A DNA stretch of 5,708 bases, taken from contig VSJD01000122.1 in assembly GCA_008636095.1 (NCBI GenBank), positions 1 to 5,708 of the forward strand, in the 5' to 3' direction. Made by a program: the position numbers and the translations under genes. Below are positions 1-5,708 of this stretch, piece after piece. Numbering within the stretch: the stretch's first letter is position 1; each line of letters opens with the position of its first letter. A model generated the notes under the pieces. The model worked only from the letters and a program-made list of their open reading frames with translations. It was not told the origin of the DNA and searched no databases. This stretch comes from Kiritimatiellota bacterium. Lineage in GTDB: Bacteria; Verrucomicrobiota; Kiritimatiellia; JAAZAB01.

Positions 1-300
1 AATTATACGGTTAATGTTCCCGAACAATATTATCTGCAGTCTGTTTTTCAAAAAATCATGAGTGAATGGTCCGCGTTGGACAGGGGGAATAATTACATAA
101 AATTGCATTCATTATTTAGTTTTGTTAAGGCATCATATTTTGACAAATGGATTTCGTGTTGGATTTTTCCAACATCATGCATTGATGACAATTTGCCGGC
201 CGGCGCAAGATATTTTACGGATCAGGTCGTAGAAAACAACATAGAAGATACTGTAAAAAGCGGGGTAATATGGATAGATAATTTTAATTTGACCAAAGAC
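1..300 (+). other. C-terminal part of an upstream beta-sandwich module (truncated by window edge)
   Basis: Codons 1-100 of the open frame. The segment contains several aromatic residues and ends with WIDNFNLT (271-294), which resembles the closing strand of CBM_4_9/galactose-binding-like modules (usual form Y-[IV]-D-D/N-[IVF]-x-[LF]). The next module begins just after it with a GNFE motif, the same end-to-start arrangement seen between the clearer repeats further on. AT-rich: 37% GC in the hand-counted line 61-120. Assignment as a sugar-binding module is inference from this closing motif only; the rest of the fold lies upstream. Confidence 0.4.
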
Positions 301-3300
301 GGGGTTTCTGTTTGTCAGGAAGGAAATTTTGAAACCATACCTTCTTTGGCGTGGGACATAAATAAAATAAAATCCGTCGTCACTACCAATCGTACTTATT
401 GGCCGCCTGTGTATACGGTGGTAACTTCGGCGCTCTTGCGGACTCACCATTCCGCAAACCTTGGCGTTGACGGCAGCGGCGGGATCGCATCTTCAAACAC
501 ATTGCGACTTGCTTCGCAAGTATGCGGGAATGCACTTGGAAATACGCGGTTGGATTTTTCAATCATGGCTAAAGGTACCCCGACATTAGCGGGCAATAAC
601 CCCATGTTGGGCATTTATTGGGAAGGTTACGATGTTTCAGGAAACCTCCTGGAAAAAGGGAAAGCGCTAAGCGATTCAACTCCCGACGGCAAATTCTGGT
701 ATGTCCCGCTTACTAATCAATATCAGAATTTCAGCGGCTACATTTTGAACAATAACCCGGCTACGGATCATGTCAAGGTGTCCATATATAATGCGTTTCC
801 GCTTAACAAGGTGCCTTTTTTATACGGTGGCCCGCTTATTGCGGCCGCTTACTGTTTTAATGGGCCGTACGGTCATGATGAAACGACCAACCGATTTACA
901 TACTGGAATAAGGTCACCAAATCAAACGAGACGGCCTCAACCAGCAAGTATATGTTTTTAAGGGATGAAATGATGACGCCCGGAGGCAAACTGTATGATA
1001 CCTGGGGCAACGGGGGTACGCAGTGGCCCCTGGTAGTTAAGAAGGACGGCATTGCTTATGATCCTGATACGGGCCGCATCACAATTAACCTGAGAAATAT
1101 GTGCGCCGAGAATTCAATAAGCGCGCCCATTCATATTTTCAGGAGGGATAAGGGTGCCGGTCCGGCCTGGAACACCAACCTGTATGTCAAGGCCACGCCT
1201 GCCAATATAGACAACTCTTTGATTTCCGCCGATAGGATCGCTTATGTCGGCTTGAACAGTTACTCGGTGCCGGGGCCGACTTCGTCAACCGACGATCCTT
1301 TAACAAGCAGCGATAACAGTGTGGCGTTAACCGTAACTCTCACCAATGCGGTGGCCAACGGGCAAAGGATTTATATTTATATTCAGGATACGGAGAGTGT
1401 CAAAGGGTGGACCGCATTTAACGACTTGCCGGAGTGTAGCGGCGCTCTGCAGGAAGGCGCCAACGACCAGGTAAGAATAACAATTAACGCCACCGATGAA
1501 GACGGCATCAAGAGCACGGAATTGGAATATTCAATCAATAATCAAAACATATGGTACCCGCTGGACAGTTCCAACTCGGGTTATTTGGAAGCATATTATG
1601 ATTTGGGTGAGCCATATTTAATTACATTCAGGGCCAGGGCTGTTGATATTCACGATTTGTCGTCTAATTGGATCTATCTGGAATACCAGAGGCGGATTAA
1701 CTTGGTTGAAAATGGTGATTTTGAACAAGGCACGACGAACTGGCATTCCCAGCAAAATGGCCAGGTGCTGGCGATATCGTCCAATGCACCACTGTCGGGG
1801 AATTCATCGTTGAAGGTTACCATGCCCGGCATAGTCATGACCGAGGGGATTTGCAGTAGTGTCGGCTGCCCGGTGGAAAAAGGGAAGACCTATATAGCCA
1901 GCGCTTATGTAAAATGTGATCCTGACCAGCAGGGCAAGGTTAAGATATGTCTTTTGGGAACGAAAGGTGGATGGACTTATGCCAATCAGGTAACGGAACT
2001 GAACTCTGGATGGCAAAAGATCAGCGTGACAAAGACAATAACTGAAGACAACGAAACTTTGTATATCGCGGTATTGACCTGGGAAGTGCTGGCAATCAAT
2101 CTTTATGTGGACCGCATTGAGCTGATGGAAGTCAAGGATTACAAAACTGTTTATAATGGTGATTTTGAACTGGGCACGGCGGGCTGGGGGTCCCAGCAAA
2201 GTGGCCAAGTGCTGACGAATTCACCCTGTGCGCTGTCGGGGAATTTATCGTTAAAGGTTACCACGCCCGGCATTAAAATTACCGAGGGGATTTGCAGTAG
2301 AGTCGGTTATCAGGTGGAAAAGGGGAAAACCTATATAGCCAGCGCATATGTAAAATGTGATCCTTCCCAGCAGGGCAAGGTAAAGATATGTCTTGCGGGA
2401 ACGAAAGGCGGATGGACTTATGCCAATCAGGTAGCGGAACTGGGCACTTTTTGGCAAAAGATCAGCGTGACAAAGACAATCACGGCCACGAATGAATCCT
2501 TGCACATCGCGGTATTGACCTGGGATACGCCGCAGGCAATCAATCTTTATGTGGACCGCATTGAGCTGATGGAAGTCAAGGACTATGAAATGGTTTATAA
2601 TGGCGATTTTGAACAGGACATGACGGGCTGGGGGTCCCAGCAAAACGGTCAGGTGCTGGCACTGTCTCCCTACGCGCTGTCAGGGAATTTGTCGTTAAAG
2701 GTTACCACGCCCGGTATAGTTCCTACCGAGGGTATTTGCAGTAGTGTTGGCTATCAGGTGGAAAAGGGGAAGACCTATACAGCCAGCGCATGTGTAAGAT
2801 GTGATCCTTCCCAGCAGGGCAAGGTCAGGATATGTCTTGCGGGAACAAAAGGCGGCTGGACATATGCCAATCAGACAACGGAACTGAACGCGGGATGGCA
2901 AAAGATCAGCGTGACGAAGACCATCATTGCCACGAATGAATCCTTGCACCTCACGGTATTGACCTGGGATGAGCCGCAGGCAATCAATCTTTATGTGGAC
3001 CGTATTGAGCTGATAGAAGGTGTGCTGGAAGAGAATCGAACTGTGGGTAACTGGAAGCTTGACGAAGGCGCGGGAACGACAGCCAGCGATTCTTCGGGAA
3101 CGGGAAATAACGGGATCCTGCAGGGAAATCCGCAATGGACCAGCGGTTGGATCAATGGTGCGCTGAGTTTTAACGGAAGTAATTATGTAGATTGCGGCAG
3201 TAACAGCAGTCTCAAGGTCTCAGCGATTACCATGGAAGCCTGGGTCTATTCACCGACGACAAATTTCTCAGGCCCGAATGAAATTGCCGGAGCAGAAGGG

Positions 3301-5466
3301 GCTTATGGTTATAATATCACCGATAATAAAATATGGGTTCATATTAATACCGTCAACCAGGGGTGGCACTGGTGTGTGTCTTCCACCGCCCTCACTTGGA
3401 ACGGCTGGCATCACATTGCGTTTACCTACGACGGGGTGAATACAGTGAAGTGCTACCGGGATGGTGTCTTGATATTAACGGATACAACCAGTTCGTCAGG
3501 AAACCTTCAATGGGCCGCCCCGAAGTTATATATTGGCCAGGTCAATACGGGCAGCAGGTTGTTCAAGGGGACAATTGACGAGGTCAAGATTTACAATCAC
3601 CCGCTGACAGCCGCTGAAATCACAAATGAATGGCAAAATAGACCTGTGGGTAATTGGAAGCTTGACGAAGATGCGGGAACGACAGCTAGCGATTCTTCAG
3701 GGACGGGAAATAACGGGACCCTGCAGGGCAATCCGCAATGGGTCAACGGTTGGATCAACGGCGCGTTGAGTTTTAACGGCAGTAATTACGTGGATTGCGG
3801 CAGTAACAGCAGTCTCAAGGTCGCGGTCATTACCATGGAGGCCTGGGTCTATTCACCGACGACGAATTTCTCCGGCCCGAATGAAATTGCCGGAGCCGAA
3901 GGGGCTTATGGTTTTAATATCACAGATAATAAAATATGGATTCATATTAATACCGTCAACCAAGGCTGGCACTGGTGTGCGTATTCCGATGCCCTCACCT
4001 GGGACGGCTGGCATCATGTTGCGTTTACCTACGACGGGGTGAATACGGCGAAGTGCTACCGGGATGGTGTCTTGATATTAACGGATACAACCAGTTCGTC
4101 AGGACGACTTCAATGGGCCGCCCCGAAGTTATATATCGGCCAGGTCAATATCGGCAGTGGGGAACGCAGGTTATTCAAAGGAATGATTGACGAAGTGAAG
4201 ATTTACAATTACCCGCTGACAGCTGAGGAAATCAGTGAAGTGGGTTGTTGGGAGCAGGCGCCCAACCCCGAGTACGTGGCCGCCGCCACGCTCGACCACG
4301 CCGATGGTATGTACAAGTGCGGTGAAGAGGCCGTTTTCTCGGTCACCCTCAAACACAACAACGTCCCGATGACCGCCGGGGAGTTCGACTGGACCCTGAC
4401 TGTAGACGGGGTGAAGAAGATTGCCGCCGGCAAGGGACAACTGGGCGAACAGCCTGCGCAGATCAAGGGCACACTCATCGAGCCGGGCATATTGCGCCTG
4501 ACGATCGTCCGCGCTGACGACAAGCCAATATGGCTCGTGCCGATTGGCGCAGGTTATGAGGTTGAGAAAATCCGGCCGACTTGTGTGGAACCCGATGATT
4601 TTGCACAGTACTGGGAGCAGCAGAAGGCTCTGGTGCGGGCGATCCCGCCGGATGTCCAGATGGTCAAGGCCGACGACCGTTGCAACGACACGCAGACCAC
4701 CTACCGCATCAGCTTCGCCGACATCGAGAACACGCGCATTTACGGCTGGTTGAGTGTGCCCAACGCGGCCGGTCCGCACCCAGCCATCTTGACCGTACCC
4801 GGGGCGGGATACGCGCCTTATGGTCCCGGTAGCAGCTGGGCCCAGGCAGGCTTTCTGAGCATGGTCCTGTATGCCCACAACTACCCCATTGACCTGCCGG
4901 CTGAGAAGTACGTGGAACTGGGGAAGGGCGAATTGGCTGACTACCGCACGCGCGGCCGCGAGAATCGTGACACATACTACTTCCGCCGCGTATTCCTGGG
5001 CTGCACGCGTTTTATGGACTACCTGATGTCGCGACCCGACTGGGACGGCAAGCATCTGATCGTCACCGGTTCCAGCCAAGGCGGGGCACTATCGCTAATC
5101 TGCGCGGGTCTCGAGCCCAGGGTTACCGCAATCACGGCCAACGTGCCCGCAATGTGCGACCACACCGGCTGCCTGAGCGACCGTGCTTCCGGTTGGCCAC
5201 AGTTGATCCCCAACAAGGACCCCAACATCGCCAAGGTCTCCGCCTACTATGATGCGGTGAATTTCGCGCGGCACGCCAAGTGCGCCACGCTCATCTCTAC
5301 AGGCTTTGCGGACACCACCTGCCCGCCCACCTCGGTCTACTCGGCCTACGCAGTGTTGCCCCAACCCAAGCGGATGGTGCCGACGCCCGACATGGGCCAC
5401 GCGCAAAGTAAAGAGTATGGCGACCTATCATACAAGTTCATCATCGGACTGGGGGAAATGCCTTGA
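1..5466 (+). CDS. Giant multimodular CBM/LamG protein with C-terminal acetyl xylan esterase domain (5' partial)
   Basis: The frame is open without a stop from base 1 to TGA at 5464-5466, giving 1821 codons in view. The codons before the ATG at 58 are protein-like and no Shine-Dalgarno precedes that ATG, so the gene starts upstream. Module order in view: fragment of an upstream module; divergent CBM-like sandwich; unassigned beta-rich region; Ig-like segment; three CBM_4_9-like repeats; two LamG-like repeats; C-terminal CE7/AXE1-type esterase. Inferred role: an extracellular or surface esterase that deacylates a polysaccharide while the sugar-binding modules anchor it to the substrate. Secretion cannot be checked because the N-terminus is missing. 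There is no hydrophobic segment or sorting tail after the esterase; the chain ends right after it (final residues GLGEMP). Base composition jumps at the LamG/esterase junction. The domain assignments are strong; the substrate is unknown. Confidence 0.93.
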   Translation, partial: NYTVNVPEQYYLQSVFQKIMSEWSALDRGNNYIKLHSLFSFVKASYFDKWISCWIFPTSCIDDNLPAGARYFTDQVVENNIEDTVKSGVIWIDNFNLTKDGVSVCQEGNFETIPSLAWDINKIKSVVTTNRTYWPPVYTVVTSALLRTHHSANLGVDGSGGIASSNTLRLASQVCGNALGNTRLDFSIMAKGTPTLAGNNPMLGIYWEGYDVSGNLLEKGKALSDSTPDGKFWYVPLTNQYQNFSGYILNNNPATDHVKVSIYNAFPLNKVPFLYGGPLIAAAYCFNGPYGHDETTNRFTYWNKVTKSNETASTSKYMFLRDEMMTPGGKLYDTWGNGGTQWPLVVKKDGIAYDPDTGRITINLRNMCAENSISAPIHIFRRDKGAGPAWNTNLYVKATPANIDNSLISADRIAYVGLNSYSVPGPTSSTDDPLTSSDNSVALTVTLTNAVANGQRIYIYIQDTESVKGWTAFNDLPECSGALQEGANDQVRITINATDEDGIKSTELEYSINNQNIWYPLDSSNSGYLEAYYDLGEPYLITFRARAVDIHDLSSNWIYLEYQRRINLVENGDFEQGTTNWHSQQNGQVLAISSNAPLSGNSSLKVTMPGIVMTEGICSSVGCPVEKGKTYIASAYVKCDPDQQGKVKICLLGTKGGWTYANQVTELNSGWQKISVTKTITEDNETLYIAVLTWEVLAINLYVDRIELMEVKDYKTVYNGDFELGTAGWGSQQSGQVLTNSPCALSGNLSLKVTTPGIKITEGICSRVGYQVEKGKTYIASAYVKCDPSQQGKVKICLAGTKGGWTYANQVAELGTFWQKISVTKTITATNESLHIAVLTWDTPQAINLYVDRIELMEVKDYEMVYNGDFEQDMTGWGSQQNGQVLALSPYALSGNLSLKVTTPGIVPTEGICSSVGYQVEKGKTYTASACVRCDPSQQGKVRICLAGTKGGWTYANQTTELNAGWQKISVTKTIIATNESLHLTVLTWDEPQAINLYVDRIELIEGVLEENRTVGNWKLDEGAGTTASDSSGTGNNGILQGNPQWTSGWINGALSFNGSNYVDCGSNSSLKVSAITMEAWVYSPTTNFSGPNEIAGAEGAYGYNITDNKIWVHINTVNQGWHWCVSSTALTWNGWHHIAFTYDGVNTVKCYRDGVLILTDTTSSSGNLQWAAPKLYIGQVNTGSRLFKGTIDEVKIYNHPLTAAEITNEWQNRPVGNWKLDEDAGTTASDSSGTGNNGTLQGNPQWVNGWINGALSFNGSNYVDCGSNSSLKVAVITMEAWVYSPTTNFSGPNEIAGAEGAYGFNITDNKIWIHINTVNQGWHWCAYSDALTWDGWHHVAFTYDGVNTAKCYRDGVLILTDTTSSSGRLQWAAPKLYIGQVNIGSGERRLFKGMIDEVKIYNYPLTAEEISEVGCWEQAPNPEYVAAATLDHADGMYKCGEEAVFSVTLKHNNVPMTAGEFDWTLTVDGVKKIAAGKGQLGEQPAQIKGTLIEPGILRLTIVRADDKPIWLVPIGAGYEVEKIRPTCVEPDDFAQYWEQQKALVRAIPPDVQMVKADDRCNDTQTTYRISFADIENTRIYGWLSVPNAAGPHPAILTVPGAGYAPYGPGSSWAQAGFLSMVLYAHNYPIDLPAEKYVELGKGELADYRTRGRENRDTYYFRRVFLGCTRFMDYLMSRPDWDGKHLIVTGSSQGGALSLICAGLEPRVTAITANVPAMCDHTGCLSDRASGWPQLIPNKDPNIAKVSAYYDAVNFARHAKCATLISTGFADTTCPPTSVYSAYAVLPQPKRMVPTPDMGHAQSKEYGDLSYKFIIGLGEMP
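301..858 (+). other. Divergent CBM_4_9-like (galactose-binding-like) module
   Basis: Starts with EGNFE (319-333), the counterpart of the NGDFE opening of the three clear modules downstream. It continues with a strand-rich body (an LRLASQVCG stretch, then LDFSIMAKG near 553-580, which matches the 'Y-x-x-S-x-x-x-K' strand of CBM_4_9), a GKFWYVPL segment near 688-711 corresponding to the 'gWqkisv' strand, and a closing PFLYGGPLI (about 814-840), as expected for the last strand. It is longer than the downstream repeats and clearly diverged from them, so it is an older, separate module and not part of the recent tandem duplication. Likely role: carbohydrate or glycoconjugate binding. The family call is by motif order only. 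Confidence 0.5.
859..1437 (+). other. Unassigned beta-rich region
   Basis: About 193 codons I do not recognise. Visible landmarks are an NRFTYWNKV stretch early on, a glycine/tryptophan-rich YDTWGNGGTQWP segment near 990-1029, an alternating hydrophobic strand (GRITINLRN) near 1072-1098, and a Ser/Thr/Asp-rich low-complexity stretch near 1276-1320 that looks like an interdomain linker. A final strand pair with IYIYIQD (about 1369-1389) follows. No catalytic motif, transmembrane segment or coiled coil is evident. The pattern suggests one or two beta-sandwich domains. It could be a binding, spacer or structural domain; a function is not claimed. Confidence 0.4.
1438..1698 (+). other. Ig-like / FN3-like spacer segment
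   Basis: The segment shows the strand pattern common to bacterial Ig-like repeats on secreted proteins: QVRITINATDEDG, then STELEYSIN, then WYPLD, then a closing YLITFRARAVD...SSNW. The 'DEDGI..-ELEYSI' and 'FRARAVD' signatures are those of domains describing beta-sandwich stalks in large extracellular proteins. It sits directly before the first tandem CBM, so a spacer role between the N-terminal modules and the CBM/LamG array is likely. Exact family and boundaries are uncertain. Confidence 0.45.
1699..2142 (+). repeat. Tandem CBM_4_9-like module, copy 1
   Basis: First of three tandem copies with a period of 444 bases (148 codons). Opens with ENGDFEQG..NW, continues with SLKVTMPG, EKGKTYIASAYVKCD, KGGWTYANQ, GWQKISVTKTIT and closes with LYVDRIELM. 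These are the hallmarks, in order, of the CBM_4_9 family (Pfam PF02018), a galactose-binding-like beta-sandwich that binds beta-glucans, xylans or related chains. This copy carries one extra residue before the LSG motif and lacks one residue in the TW..AINLY segment relative to copies 2 and 3, so the period is conserved although the indels differ. It has a cysteine in 'VGCPVE' not shared by the other copies. Confidence 0.8.
2143..2586 (+). repeat. Tandem CBM_4_9-like module, copy 2
   Basis: Second copy, opening with VYNGDFELG..GW and closing with LYVDRIELMEVKDY. It shares with the other copies three conserved cysteines (in GICS, VKCDP and KICL) and the aromatics of GGWTYANQ, WQKIS and LTW. 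Hand alignment against copy 3 shows about 25 differences over about 143 residues, and many stretches are identical at the DNA level, so these are recent duplicates. Likely a polysaccharide-binding beta-sandwich; the ligand is not readable from the sequence. Confidence 0.8.
2587..3018 (+). repeat. Tandem CBM_4_9-like module, copy 3
   Basis: Third copy, opening with VYNGDFEQD.TGW and closing with LYVDRIELIEG, after which the repeat ends and a short linker (GVLEENRT, 3019-3042) leads to the LamG modules. It keeps the three cysteines common to all copies and has an additional one where copies 1 and 2 have tyrosine (SACVRC versus SAYVKC). The core strands and aromatic positions are otherwise conserved, so it should fold and bind like its neighbours. 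Confidence 0.8.
3043..3645 (+). repeat. LamG/concanavalin A-like module, copy 1
   Basis: LamG-like jellyroll domain (Laminin_G_3, PF13385 type). It opens with VGNWKLDEGAGTTASDSSG, the standard start of this family (W-x-L/F-D-E-G-x-G-x-x-x-x-D-x-S-G). It continues with GALSFNGSNYVDCG, ITMEAWVY, GWHHIAFTYDG, CYRDGVLI and KLYIGQ, and ends with the diagnostic IDEVKIYNHPLTAAEI. Such domains on secreted bacterial proteins usually bind glycans or other surface ligands, sometimes with calcium. The copy is followed without any linker by a near-identical second copy 603 bases later. Confidence 0.88.
3646..4239 (+). repeat. LamG/concanavalin A-like module, copy 2
   Basis: Near-duplicate of the preceding LamG module. 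By eye about 20 substitutions over roughly 195 residues, plus a 3-residue insertion (GER) before the LFKG motif near 4156-4170. All family landmarks are kept, from VGNWKLDEDAG to IDEVKIYNYPLTAEEI. Homology to copy 1 stops at about 4236-4240, where copy 1 continues with TNEWQNRP and this copy runs into EVGCWEQAP, the start of the GC-rich esterase segment. Substitutions are largely conservative (Y/F, V/I, I/V), so both copies appear functional. Confidence 0.88.
4240..5466 (+). other. Acetyl xylan esterase (CE7/AXE1-type) domain with N-terminal beta-sandwich
   Basis: About 408 codons. First comes a small beta-sandwich (about 4264-4560: TLDHADGMYKCGEEAVFSV, then WTLTVDG, then LRLTIVR), as in Bacteroidota-type acetylxylan esterases. 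The AXE1 alpha/beta hydrolase follows (PF05448 type): PTCVEPDDFAQYWEQQ (4576-4620), RIYGWLSVP, the VPGAGY oxyanion-region loop (4795-4812), YYFRRVFLGCTRFMDYL, and the nucleophile elbow G-S-S-Q-G with catalytic Ser codon 5074-5076. Asp is at 5311-5313 in GFADTTCPP and His at 5398-5400 in DMGHAQS, so the triad looks intact. Expected reaction: hydrolysis of O-acetyl esters on xylan-type or other acetylated sugars. Ten cysteines are present. The GC-rich composition contrasts sharply with the upstream modules. A related cephalosporin-C-deacetylase-like specificity is possible; the substrate is inferred. Confidence 0.9.
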
Positions 5467-5538
5467 CGGTAAGGTCCCGCAGGGCGGATATTTCACGCCA
5501 AACGCGAAATAGGAATGCGTGGGGTCACTCACTCATCA

Positions 5539-5568
5539 GAGGCTCGGTGTCAATAGACATAGTGCCTC
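5539..5568 (+). other. Nested hairpin in the 3' untranslated region
   Basis: GAGGC (5539-5543) pairs perfectly with GCCTC (5564-5568). Inside, after a T/T mismatch, a C-G pair and a G/A mismatch, GTGTC (5547-5551) pairs with GACAT (5556-5560, one G-U), with the loop AATA at 5552-5555. The hairpin lies 3 bases before the terminator-like stem and is not itself followed by a T run, so it may stabilise the mRNA 3' end or be incidental. Found by hand pairing, not by energy calculation. Confidence 0.35.
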
Positions 5569-5571
5569 CCT

Positions 5572-5600
5572 TCCGCGCGGAGCGCGGATTATTTCTCTTT
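5572..5600 (+). terminator. Putative Rho-independent terminator
   Basis: A perfect 7-bp GC-rich stem, TCCGCGC (5572-5578) with GCGCGGA (5582-5588), encloses a GGA loop and is followed by the T-rich run TTATTTCTCTTT (5589-5600). It lies about 105 bases after the esterase stop in the sense orientation, the right place to end this transcript. The T tract is interrupted, so efficiency is uncertain. The absence of any gene between stop and stem suggests the esterase gene is the last or only gene of its transcript. Confidence 0.55.
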
Positions 5601-5645
5601 GATAGCGTTTCGTTTGCCCGCGCGTTGAACGGATGCCGTTGCCTG

Positions 5646-5701
5646 TTCCGTCTGATCCCGACTTAATTACATTCAACATAAACTTCAGGGTCAGACTTGA
5701 A
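5646..5701. repeat. REP-like imperfect palindrome with GGGTCAGAC motif
   Basis: The left arm GTCTGATCCCGA (5650-5661) pairs with the right arm TCAGGGTCAGAC (5685-5696), with one G-T and one C/A mismatch. An outer TTC (5646-5648) pairs with GAA (5699-5701) across a small asymmetric bulge, and the loop is about 23 bases and AT-rich. From general knowledge, sequences of the form GGGTCAGAC(C/T)TGAAT recur next to Y1/IS200-like REP-associated tyrosine transposase (RAYT) genes in many environmental Gram-negative genomes. No transposase gene is in view; if one exists it would begin beyond the window edge. The family link is inferred from motif resemblance. Confidence 0.4.
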
Positions 5702-5708
5702 TGGCGCT

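Larger units (their letters stand above)
5467..5708. other. Non-coding tail downstream of the esterase gene
   Basis: 242 bases follow the stop. No convincing gene is present: the open stretch starting at TTG 5463 overlaps the esterase stop, lacks a ribosome binding site, runs through two hairpins and encodes an Arg/Ser-rich chain of no recognisable family. The region contains a nested hairpin, a likely terminator and a REP-like palindrome, each listed separately. Confidence 0.6.

Noticed and set aside
58..60. ATG as the start of the large gene
   Set aside because: No Shine-Dalgarno upstream, the frame is open back to base 1, and the ATG falls inside what looks like a continuing module; it is simply the first in-frame ATG in the window.
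1804..3135. Three similar antisense open frames (1804-2208, 2251-2643, 2695-3135)
   Set aside because: They resemble one another only because they are the reverse strand of the three tandem CBM copies; they are shadows, not a gene family.
3363..4190. Pair of similar short + strand open frames (3363-3578 and 3975-4190)
   Set aside because: They are out-of-frame readings of the duplicated LamG module; the similarity is inherited from the real frame.
1699..4239. Repeat array considered as CRISPR or other non-coding repeat
   Set aside because: The repeat units are 444 and 603 bases, in frame and encode known protein folds; there is no short repeat-spacer pattern.
4171..5079. Long antisense open frame (302 codons)
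   Set aside because: It lies opposite the GC-rich esterase domain, where high G/C third positions commonly create long antisense frames. Its translation has no recognisable domain, and the sense strand has a complete catalytic domain.
5491..5509. Small inverted repeat TTTC...GAAA just after the stop
   Set aside because: Only four outer pairs plus two inner pairs with a mismatch; too weak to call a structure.
5463..5666. Short + strand open frame beginning at TTG 5463
   Set aside because: It overlaps the esterase stop, has no ribosome binding site or recognisable domain, and runs through the terminator-like hairpin and into the REP-like palindrome.
5701..5708. ATG at 5701 as the start of a transposase gene
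   Set aside because: Fewer than three codons are in view and there is no ribosome binding site evidence; nothing can be said about a gene there.

Overview
The window holds essentially one thing: the 3' part of a very large, modular, probably secreted or surface-exposed carbohydrate-active protein gene on the + strand, followed by about 240 bases of non-coding DNA. The reading frame is open from base 1 to the TGA at 5464-5466 (1821 codons in view), so the true start, any signal peptide and any promoter lie upstream of the window. The ATG at 58 is internal.

Layout of the protein: bases 1-300 are the tail of a module that began upstream. Bases 301-858 look like a divergent carbohydrate-binding (galactose-binding-like) beta-sandwich. 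Bases 859-1437 are a region I cannot assign, and 1438-1698 an Ig-like segment. Three tandem CBM_4_9-like modules (1699-3018, 148-residue period) are followed by two nearly identical LamG/concanavalin-like modules (3043-4239, 201-residue period). The only catalytic domain in view is a C-terminal acetyl xylan esterase-type (CE7/AXE1) alpha/beta hydrolase with its own N-terminal beta-sandwich (4240-5466) and an apparently intact Ser-Asp-His triad. The likely job is removal of acetyl (or other acyl) groups from a polysaccharide held by the array of binding modules.

Base composition changes abruptly at about 4240-4260. The binding-module part is mixed and often AT-rich (hand-counted 60-base lines range from 32% to 58% GC, with many A/T third positions). 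The esterase part is GC-rich (60-68% in lines counted, nearly all third positions G/C). This coincides with the end of the second LamG repeat, which suggests domain acquisition or, less interestingly, an assembly join.

Downstream of the stop are a nested hairpin (5539-5568), a plausible Rho-independent terminator (5572-5600), and at the window edge an imperfect palindrome (5646-5701) containing a GGGTCAGAC motif resembling REP-type palindromes associated with Y1/IS200-like (RAYT) transposases.

Organism: a bacterium, probably Gram-negative and environmental or gut-associated. The esterase most resembles forms I know from Bacteroidota and the PVC group, and LamG/CBM mega-proteins are common in Lentisphaerota, Verrucomicrobiota, Omnitrophota and similar lineages. 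This placement is inference and not firm. No RNA gene, CRISPR array, transposase gene or second protein-coding gene is supported.
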